From: Bacteroidota bacterium
Lineage (GTDB): Bacteria > Bacteroidota > Bacteroidia > B-17B0 > B-17BO
Assembly: GCA_025356715.1 (NCBI GenBank)
Contig: JANXRU010000334.1
Location: 1-9,370 of the forward strand
Direction: 5' to 3'
DNA: 9,370 nucleotides
In this document: positions 1 through 5,587 of the stretch, piece after piece
Numbering within the stretch: the stretch's first letter is position 1
How the letters are laid out: each line of letters starts with the position of its first letter
Position numbers and translations under genes: made by a program
The notes under the pieces: generated by a model
Seen by the model: the letters and a program-made list of their open reading frames with translations, nothing else
What the model was told of the DNA's origin: nothing
Database searches by the model: none

Positions 1-1
1 T

Positions 2-871
2 GTTACGTACGAACATCGCTTTGTAGCAAATTACAGAAATCAATGGCCTGGTGTCAATAAAGCTTACACAACCTATATGGCAAGTTATGATTATAATATG
101 GCCAATTTAAATAGCGGTATTGGTTTATCAGTATTACAAGATCGATCAGGAACAGCAGGATTAACGCATACACAATTTGGTTTAAATTATGCCTATCATT
201 TTAAATTGGGTAAGGTAACTGAGATGCGCCTCGGAGTTAATTTAGCTTATAATATGAAACGCATTGATTTTGATAAATTAAGATTTAATGATCAAATTGC
301 AACTGGCGCTGGAAAATCTATAGAAGCGGTAAATTATCAACCTTTAAATTATATGGATTTTGGTGCTGGAGCACTCTTAAATTCCACAAAATATTGGCTA
401 GGCTTTAGTGCCAAACATTTATCGCAACCTAATAGTAGTTTAATTGGCGATAGAGTGCCTTTACCTATATCTATTAGTTTGCATGGAGGATATCGTTTTA
501 TTTTGGAGGAAAAAAGCAAGCAATTAAGGCGTTATATTTCTCCAGCATTCAATTACCGTCACGAGCTAAATAATGACCAATTAGATATTGGTTTATATTA
601 TTATCATTTGCCTATTAATATTGGCTTGTGGTATAGAGGTTTACCTTTTAAAAAATATGGACCTACATATACTAGCGCTGAAAGTATCGCCATTTTGTTA
701 GGAGTTGATATTTCTCAATACAATCTTCGTATTGGTTATAGTTATGATATGACTATTTCTTCATTAGGCGTTGCTAATAGCTTAGGAGCACACGAAATAT
801 CAATTATTTATGAGCGTTTCCATAAAAACAAAAAAAGTAAACGTGTTTTAGTAAGTTGCCCTAAATTTTAA
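2..871 (+). CDS. PorP/SprF-family type IX secretion membrane protein, 5'-truncated
   Basis: The reading frame is open from base 2 and continues upstream of the first in-window ATG (base 77), so that ATG is internal and the gene is cut by the left edge. In all, 289 residues are visible. The segment before the ATG contains YRNQWPGVNKAYTTY, followed by ASYDYNMANLNSGIGL; this is the family hallmark (Y-R-x-Q-W-x-G, then a G-I-G-L strand). The rest alternates beta strands rich in aromatic and glycine residues, and the protein ends in CPKF with a terminal Phe, as expected of an outer-membrane barrel. Family members usually have about 300-340 residues, so roughly 20-50 residues including the signal peptide should be missing. 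PorP (Porphyromonas) and SprF (Flavobacterium) act in type IX secretion; SprF-like paralogues usually serve one large adhesin encoded just upstream. That partner would lie outside this window (inference). Paralogue identity cannot be resolved. Confidence 0.88.
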   Translation, partial: VTYEHRFVANYRNQWPGVNKAYTTYMASYDYNMANLNSGIGLSVLQDRSGTAGLTHTQFGLNYAYHFKLGKVTEMRLGVNLAYNMKRIDFDKLRFNDQIATGAGKSIEAVNYQPLNYMDFGAGALLNSTKYWLGFSAKHLSQPNSSLIGDRVPLPISISLHGGYRFILEEKSKQLRRYISPAFNYRHELNNDQLDIGLYYYHLPINIGLWYRGLPFKKYGPTYTSAESIAILLGVDISQYNLRIGYSYDMTISSLGVANSLGAHEISIIYERFHKNKKSKRVLVSCPKF

Positions 872-966
872 GCAGTTTAAGAGTTATTTCGTTTACTAAC
901 TTTCATTTGTTTAGTAATTTTAGTGAGTATATTATTGATTTCCTTTTTTAACGATACCTTTACCTT

Positions 967-1410
967 ATGAAGAGTTTAAATGTGAGGGTATATGGATTGT
1001 TAATGCACGAAAATAAACTTTTGGTTTCTGACGAATATATAAAGGGAATGAAAATAACTAAATTGCCTGGAGGTGGTTTGGAACATGGTGAAGGAACTAT
1101 TGATTGCCTAAAAAGAGAATTTAAAGAAGAATTGAATTTAGATATTGAAATTACCTCACATTTTTATACCACTGATTTTTTTGTAAACTCTGCCTTTAGC
1201 TCAAGTAATCAACTCATCAGTATATACTATGTAGTTAAATCTTCTCAAGAATTTCAATTCAAAATTTCCTCTAAACCCTTTGATTTTCCTAAAATAAAAG
1301 AAGGCGCTCAATCTATGCGTTGGATAGAAATATCCAAATTATCTGAAAATGATTTTACTTTTATTATTGATAAACGAGTAGGGGAGCTGTTAATTAATAC
1401 TTGTTCCTAA
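967..1410 (+). CDS. NUDIX hydrolase, substrate unknown
   Basis: A 147-residue protein consisting of a single NUDIX fold. The NUDIX box (G-x5-E-x7-R-E-U-x-E-E-x-G-U) runs from G36 to L58: G36, E42, R50, E51, F52, E54 and E55 are all present, so the Mg-binding glutamates are intact. The late glycine of the box is replaced by Asn57. A PGGG segment (34-37) leads into the box, as usual. These enzymes cleave nucleoside diphosphates linked to another moiety (dNTPs, ADP-sugars, coenzymes, caps) in the cytoplasm; nothing visible selects a substrate. The length is typical of single-domain members. The start ATG lies 95 bp after the porP/sprF-like stop, with no purine-rich Shine-Dalgarno and no clear promoter in the gap, so co-transcription is possible. 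The next gene is convergent. Confidence 0.9.
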   Translation: MKSLNVRVYGLLMHENKLLVSDEYIKGMKITKLPGGGLEHGEGTIDCLKREFKEELNLDIEITSHFYTTDFFVNSAFSSSNQLISIYYVVKSSQEFQFKISSKPFDFPKIKEGAQSMRWIEISKLSENDFTFIIDKRVGELLINTCS

Positions 1411-1729
1411 ACTTTTTGTTACCAATTGTTTTCTGTTAATTTCAGTATATAATATTCGCTTGTCCGCGAAAGATGCTAGGCAATTAAATAATTGACCCTA
1501 AAAAAAGTCAATTTCAATTCTTAATTAGGGTTTATTCAAATGCAAGACATCCGTGCGTAGGCTTTTTGAGCGCGTAAATTGAGGAGTTGGCGTTCGTGCT
1601 TGACTTTTTTCGTCAAGGAAAAAAGTAAGAAGAAAATAAAATACTTTTTGAGCGACCCCTAATTATAAAACAATATCACACTACTGTAAAAAACGTTTTG
1701 GCAAACTATATTTGATACAGGGCTTGCAT
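1411..1729. other. Non-coding interval between convergent genes, rich in inverted repeats
   Basis: No credible gene lies here. Left part: CAATTA (1481-1486) and TAATTG (1489-1494) are inverted with a 2-nt gap; ATTGAC (1491-1496) and GTCAAT (1507-1512) can form a 6-bp hairpin with a 10-nt A-rich loop. CCCTAA (1496-1501) can alternatively pair with TTAGGG (1525-1530), and the two pairings exclude each other. The middle is the bounded element listed separately (1522-1665). On the right, AAAACGTTTT (1690-1699) is a short palindrome. A terminator would be expected for each converging gene, but no hairpin here is followed by a clean T-run in the right orientation. Confidence 0.7.
1522..1665. repeat. 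144-bp intergenic element bounded by 9-bp inverted repeats
   Basis: The ends are perfect inverted repeats: TAATTAGGG (1522-1530) and CCCTAATTA (1657-1665). Inside are a 6-bp hairpin, CTTGAC (1599-1604) / GTCAAG (1612-1617) with a T-rich loop, and an 11-bp direct repeat, CTTTTTGAGCG (1562-1572 and 1644-1654). The central part appears more GC-rich than the flanks. On the minus strand one frame stays open from 1662 to a stop at 1525-1527, but it has no ATG. Similar stretches recur, in my memory, between genes of many Bacteroidota, which would make this a dispersed non-autonomous repeat; I cannot check this here. No flanking target-site duplication is evident. It could also be a transcription-end structure shared by the two convergent genes. 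Confidence 0.5.
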
Positions 1730-2245
1730 CTAACTATTCGATTGTAATTCTTTAATTTGTTTTTTAAGCGTTTGAAATAATTCAGGCGTTTTTTGCGAAC
1801 CAATTCGATATATAAAACCTGAGTTATCTTTTAATTCGATAAATTCATTCCCACTAGTAAAAAAACGAATGACTCCTCTGTTATGTAAGTTGTATACTGC
1901 GCGTCTAAAAATATGTTTTTTATACCTGCTTTTTCTAATATGAGCGATTGTATCTAAATTTATTTTCACTCGGCGGGCTGTCCAAAAACCATCTAATACC
2001 AAATATGTAGGAAAAACTTTAATATGAGTGTGAAGAACATAAATAAGAATTGTCGAAAGAAAAAGCATAAACAAACCCATTATAAAAAAAATGGTTCCTG
2101 AATTTGGGATATTGATTGCTGGATAATAGCCAATTCTGAATACTGAAACTTGAACGGGTTTAGGGTTTTCGCTCCAATAATAACCTATAAAACAAAATAA
2201 CGTGATTATGGTTCGCCAAATAATACTAAGGCGATTATTACCCAT
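1730..2245 (-). CDS. Small two-TM membrane protein with possible PH-like C-terminal domain
   Basis: I do not recognise a named family. From the ATG at 2245 the protein has 171 residues. Two hydrophobic segments (about 8-24 and 51-71) are followed by a basic tail of about 95 residues. The tail has the alternating strands and final helix of bacterial PH-like (YdbT/YcxB-type) domains: strand pattern around I-E-L-K-D, then Y-R-I-G-S, then a C-terminal helix with QTLKKQIKEL. That assignment is inference. The open frame extends upstream to an ATG at 2398, but that stretch contains the terminator of the preceding gene and encodes no recognisable sequence, so I chose the inner ATG. TCTATTTG on the minus strand (2312-2305) is a 7/8 match to the TAnnTTTG -7 box, about 60 nt before the chosen start, without a convincing -33 element. 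Confidence 0.65.
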   Translation of the reverse strand: MGNNRLSIIWRTIITLFCFIGYYWSENPKPVQVSVFRIGYYPAINIPNSGTIFFIMGLFMLFLSTILIYVLHTHIKVFPTYLVLDGFWTARRVKINLDTIAHIRKSRYKKHIFRRAVYNLHNRGVIRFFTSGNEFIELKDNSGFIYRIGSQKTPELFQTLKKQIKELQSNS

Positions 2246-2354
2246 ATATTGTTTTTCATCAAATAATGGCTTTTCTGATTCCACGATTTTTTTTGTTAAA
2301 GGTACAAATAGATTTTTGTTTTTGATTAATAGTATAAATGCTACGAATTCTTGT

Positions 2355-2391
2355 AAAAAGCGAAAGTCTCGGCCACTACCCCGAGACTTTC
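2355..2391 (-). terminator. Intrinsic terminator of the FadL-like gene
   Basis: Read on the minus strand, GAAAGTCTCGG (2391-2381) and CCGAGACTTTC (2372-2362) form a perfect 11-bp stem with an 8-nt loop. GC and then five T residues (2359-2355) follow. The hairpin begins 28 nt after the stop codon of the FadL-like gene, which is the normal place for a Rho-independent terminator. It separates that gene from the small membrane-protein gene downstream, which therefore probably needs its own promoter. Confidence 0.88.
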
Positions 2392-2419
2392 TAACCAATT
2401 AATCTAGAACAAAACTATA

Positions 2420-3958
2420 CTAAAACTTACTGCCAATTGTAATACCAATAGTCGTGCCAGAATTTTTTAAAATCGATTTATCAACGTAATTTGGGTTATA
2501 CATATAATAGTTTTCATTAGTTAAACTCTTAGTAAATGAAATATCTATGTACATCTTATTTTTTTTGTAACCTATCCCTCCAGTATAAAAGGTTTTAACA
2601 AATTCACCACTAAATTTATCTCCAAAAGAACTTCCATACATGGCATATCCTAAACGAATATATAAGGGTTTCACATTTATTTCAGCTCCAATTCTTAAAT
2701 TAGATGATTGGCTATATTTTGTTTTAATAGTATTATTTACACCTGTAAAAGTTGTTTGACTGCTATTTGTAGAGGCATCTTGTAGTGAAGCTGAACTATA
2801 ATTTATATAATCATAATCAACATTTATAGCACCTATTTTTTTATATAAAAAGGCAATACTTCCTGTTAATTTTAATGGTGTATATACTTTATAACTAAAC
2901 CGGCCTCCTGGCGATGGAGGATTCTGAGACGTATTTGATTCCCCATTATCAAAGGTAGTTTTCATTGTATAAAGGTAGGTATCGGTTAAGCTATAAACAG
3001 TAGGCGAAACAAAGCTTACGCCTAATCTCATAAAAGTGGTTGCCCGATAAATAATACCTAATTTTAAATTATATCCAGTTCCAGTTGTTTTATAAGATTC
3101 TTGATAGCTTAAATCTTTGAATCCTCCCATAATTGATCCAGTTGTGGAGCCAGGATATATATAAATAGGGTAGTTGTAGGTTGTACTATAGCTTCCTCCA
3201 TTTTTTGTAATTCGCATGGAGTCATTAATATCGGCTTCGCTATATGTAGAATTATAATTATAATTAACTGATTCTATTCCTAATGCTGCACCAAAATACA
3301 ATTTGTCTTTATAACCATATGCATAATTAATATTCCAATCATTTATTCTACCAGTAGTTTGAATAGATTTTGACTGCTTTAAATTAAATTTTGTATTTAC
3401 AAAACTATAAAAGTTACCGTTAATGGTGTCTAATGCAAATGTTTCATATCCTAATCCAGCAAAACTTCCATCTAAACTTTTTACAGTGTTTCCTTTTGTG
3501 GTAGCCAACATATCTTGAGTAATACTTTTGTAATTACTCATACCTTCAATAACAATATTAGAACTAAAATTAACTACTTGATTGCATCCTAGGCCAATCG
3601 CATGATGATTATCTGTGTTAGTTTTGCTATCCCAAGCACCAACTAATGTTAATCCATCAAAGTTTGTATTAGCTTTTATGTTTTTATTTATTTCGCCATT
3701 ATGTGTAGCTTCTGAGGAAAAAAAGTTTAATCCAAGAGATAAATTAATATCGCCTTTTTTATATAAGCCTATACCAGCAGGATTAATAGCCATGCAAGAT
3801 CCATCAGCGCCTAATGCTCCAAAAGACCCAGCCATTGCCTTGCTTCGTGAGGTGCCTCCAAAATAAGTTTGAGAATAACGCATCGCGTCAATATCATTTT
3901 GAGAAATTAAATTAACAGATAACAGGCTTAAAGCTGCTATTATAGTTATAGTTTTCAT
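2420..3958 (-). CDS. OmpP1/FadL-family outer-membrane transport protein
   Basis: A 512-residue outer-membrane beta-barrel. Residues 1-20 form a Sec signal peptide (MKTITIIAALSLLSVNLISQ), with cleavage likely near Q20. The mature N-terminus has the Bacteroidota FadL signature: DAMRYSQTYFGGTSRSKAM, then F-G-A-L-G-A-D (46-52) and INPAGIGLYKK (58-68), which carries the NPA(G) motif of this superfamily. The rest is a run of amphipathic strands rich in Tyr, Asn, Ser and Gly, and the chain ends in GSKF with a terminal Phe for barrel assembly. Classical FadL imports long-chain fatty acids and TodX-type members import aromatic hydrocarbons. Substrate assignment is not supported in Bacteroidota, so it is left open. 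The gene starts 82 bp after the stop of the lipoprotein gene on the same strand, with no clear promoter between them, so the two may be co-transcribed. A strong terminator follows. Confidence 0.9.
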   Translation of the reverse strand: MKTITIIAALSLLSVNLISQNDIDAMRYSQTYFGGTSRSKAMAGSFGALGADGSCMAINPAGIGLYKKGDINLSLGLNFFSSEATHNGEINKNIKANTNFDGLTLVGAWDSKTNTDNHHAIGLGCNQVVNFSSNIVIEGMSNYKSITQDMLATTKGNTVKSLDGSFAGLGYETFALDTINGNFYSFVNTKFNLKQSKSIQTTGRINDWNINYAYGYKDKLYFGAALGIESVNYNYNSTYSEADINDSMRITKNGGSYSTTYNYPIYIYPGSTTGSIMGGFKDLSYQESYKTTGTGYNLKLGIIYRATTFMRLGVSFVSPTVYSLTDTYLYTMKTTFDNGESNTSQNPPSPGGRFSYKVYTPLKLTGSIAFLYKKIGAINVDYDYINYSSASLQDASTNSSQTTFTGVNNTIKTKYSQSSNLRIGAEINVKPLYIRLGYAMYGSSFGDKFSGEFVKTFYTGGIGYKKNKMYIDISFTKSLTNENYYMYNPNYVDKSILKNSGTTIGITIGSKF

Positions 3959-4040
3959 AAAATTCCGATCTATTTTTCAATTACAAGGGGATGTAATGAG
4001 GTATTAAAAATGAATGGCTTGATATTAAATGACATTAAAA

Positions 4041-5450
4041 TTATCTTGGACGACCACCTCCACCTCCACCAGAATTTCGAGGAGCTGAACCTCCATTATT
4101 AGAAGGCGTTTGGTTAAAGTTGTTGTTTTGTTGCTGATAATTATTACGAGTAGGCTCCTGATATACAGGCTTTACCTCGTTGTAATTTCTTACAGGTTTT
4201 GTATCACTGTTATTTTGTTGATAGGTATTATTGTTTCTAATAATACCTCCATTGTTTTCGTTGTTATTTATTTGCTGTTCGTTGTTGTTATTATTATTTT
4301 GTTGCTGATAATTAGTATTGTTTCTAATAACACCTCCATTGTTGCCGTTTTCTGTGAAGTGTGAGTTAGAATTTGTTGGCGTTGTATATACGTCAGCGTT
4401 ATGTTCTGTATTACGAATGATAGTACCGTTATGAATTGGAGCATTACCATTATTATCATACGATATGTTTGGTTTTATATTATTGCTGTTTTCAATAATA
4501 TTACCACGGCCATCAACTCTAATAGGATTAGATTCATTAGTTATTTTAATGTTTGGTAAAGATTCAAATTTCGTTACTTGATTTTGATGATCAACAACAG
4601 AACTGGCATATCTGTTATAATAGCCTCCATTATCGGTATTTGTATTCATTCCTACATTAGATGTTCTGTGGCTGTTTCCTCCACCATGAGAGGAACGTGG
4701 GCCATAGGTATATTGGCTATTTTGATCATAACTATTATAATAACCCCAACTGTTATTATACCCATTACCATTTGAATTACCATAATATCCGCCATAAGGG
4801 TTATATCCTCCATATCCATAAGAATTACCATATCCATAACCGTAATAAGGATAACTATTGTAACCATTATAGTACCCGTTATTATAACCATTTCCGTATC
4901 CATAACCATAGGAATTATATGGGCTGTATGGATTATAGCCATTATAACCATAACTTGGATAACTATTCCAGCCATAGCTATTATAAAAATTAGATTGCGG
5001 ATTGTAGCTGTAATTATTGTAACTATTTCCCCACCAGCTATAACCGTTATAAACACTTACGCCATAATTATAGGGGTTTTTATTATACCAGTATGAATTT
5101 GTATAATAATTATCGTAATAACTTAATCCATTAATATTATTGTTAAAACGCTTAACTCGAGTGGCGTATTCGTAATCATAATAATCATCATATTTAAACT
5201 CTCTATCTTTATAAGCGGGATTAGCATCGTCTTTTGCTTTTTGTGCCATTTTTATATCAGCGAGCGAATCAGCATAGCGCTTATTTGCTATATCTTGTTG
5301 TTGCTTGCGAATAGACGCTAAACGAGCTTCTTCTTTTTTATCTTCAATTGGATTTGCGTATACGTCGTCGGTAGAAGTTATTATTTTTTGTGTTTCACAA
5401 GATGATGTTAGCACGATGGCTAATATTGAAATTACAACTAACTTATTCAT
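4041..5450 (-). CDS. Tyr/Asn/Gly-rich low-complexity lipoprotein
   Basis: I recognise no domain. From the chosen ATG (5450) the protein has 469 residues. Residues 1-17 are a short lipoprotein signal peptide ending L-T-S-S before Cys18, the probable lipidated residue. Four regions follow: a charged, probably helical segment rich in Lys, Glu, Asp and Gln (about 35-78); a very Tyr-rich region with Asn, Gly, Ser and Pro in YGYG, YNNGY and NPYG units (about 79-250); a less biased linker (251-370); and an Asn/Gln-rich tail with repeated GG(I/V)IRNN...YQQ units, ending in six Gly and RPR. An ATG 36 bp upstream in frame is rejected because it would bury the signal peptide; the chosen ATG also follows an A-rich leader typical of this phylum. 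It diverges from proS and precedes the FadL-like gene. I recall similar Tyr-rich genes beside proS in Flavobacteriia, sometimes labelled vitellogenin-like; this is unverified. Confidence 0.8.
   Translation of the reverse strand: MNKLVVISILAIVLTSSCETQKIITSTDDVYANPIEDKKEEARLASIRKQQQDIANKRYADSLADIKMAQKAKDDANPAYKDREFKYDDYYDYEYATRVKRFNNNINGLSYYDNYYTNSYWYNKNPYNYGVSVYNGYSWWGNSYNNYSYNPQSNFYNSYGWNSYPSYGYNGYNPYSPYNSYGYGYGNGYNNGYYNGYNSYPYYGYGYGNSYGYGGYNPYGGYYGNSNGNGYNNSWGYYNSYDQNSQYTYGPRSSHGGGNSHRTSNVGMNTNTDNGGYYNRYASSVVDHQNQVTKFESLPNIKITNESNPIRVDGRGNIIENSNNIKPNISYDNNGNAPIHNGTIIRNTEHNADVYTTPTNSNSHFTENGNNGGVIRNNTNYQQQNNNNNNEQQINNNENNGGIIRNNNTYQQNNSDTKPVRNYNEVKPVYQEPTRNNYQQQNNNFNQTPSNNGGSAPRNSGGGGGGRPR
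4215..4337 (-). repeat. Degenerate repeat unit inside the lipoprotein tail
   Basis: Two copies of a unit coding GG(V/I)IRNN(N)TxYQQ lie at 4299-4337 and 4215-4250 (protein residues 372-384 and 401-412). They are separated by a run of Asn and Gln codons. A partial copy (GTIIRNT, residues 342-348) lies upstream in the gene. DNA identity is high between the two full copies (both contain tgtttctaata on the plus strand), which suggests fairly recent duplication or slippage. Confidence 0.7.
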
Positions 5451-5476
5451 GTTATTAGTTTTTAAATTATGAGATG

Positions 5477-5506
5477 ATTGATACATCTAATAAAAGATTA
5501 AATTTG
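5477..5506 (+). promoter_or_regulatory. Probable proS promoter (Bacteroidota -33/-7 type)
   Basis: TAAATTTG (5499-5506) matches the Bacteroidota -7 consensus TAnnTTTG exactly. ATTG (5477-5480) lies 18 bp upstream, within the 17-23 bp spacing to the -33 TTTG element. Transcription would begin near 5509-5512, giving a leader of about 75-80 nt before the proS ATG. The match is by eye only, and AT-rich DNA can give such boxes by chance. Confidence 0.6.
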
Positions 5507-5515
5507 CACGGGAAT

Positions 5516-5542
5516 GCACTTGTAAATTTACAAAATAAGTGC
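5516..5542. promoter_or_regulatory. Nested inverted repeats in the proS leader / divergent promoter region
   Basis: TTGTAAATTTACAA (5520-5533) is a perfect 14-bp palindrome. It sits within the outer inverted pair GCACTT (5516-5521) and AAGTGC (5537-5542). A TGCAC pentamer is also repeated 10 bp apart (5505-5509 and 5515-5519), about one helical turn. The site lies just after the predicted proS start of transcription and upstream of the divergent lipoprotein gene. It could be an operator read from both sides or a leader hairpin; neither is shown. Confidence 0.4.
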
Positions 5543-5587
5543 CAATAATTTTAGAATAAATTAAATTTAACATTTGTTAATACAATT

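Noticed and set aside
77..79. ATG at 77 as the start of the PorP/SprF gene
   Set aside because: The frame is open back to base 2, and the upstream residues carry the family hallmark YRNQWPG, so this Met is internal.
897..904. TAACTTTC as a -7 promoter box for the NUDIX gene
   Set aside because: It lacks the final G and has no TTTG at the right spacing upstream.
1599..1617. CTTGAC/GTCAAG hairpin as a terminator for the NUDIX gene
   Set aside because: The T-run is in the loop, not after the stem; the 3' side is A-rich on the plus strand.
1525..1662. Minus-strand open frame of about 45 residues across the intergenic element
   Set aside because: It has no ATG, is bounded by stops close to the inverted repeats, and probably reflects the structured repeat rather than a gene.
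2202..2402. 66-residue plus-strand frame
   Set aside because: It is antisense to the small membrane-protein gene and the terminator, and has no recognisable features.
4110..5056. Several open frames of 63-134 residues on both strands over the lipoprotein gene
   Set aside because: They are shadows of its low-complexity Tyr/Asn/Gly codons in other frames, giving odd Ile/Met/Val- or His/Tyr/Asn-rich chains.
5451..5486. Twelve-residue N-terminal extension of the lipoprotein
   Set aside because: It would place polar residues before the signal peptide and run into the leader; the inner ATG gives a standard lipoprotein signal.
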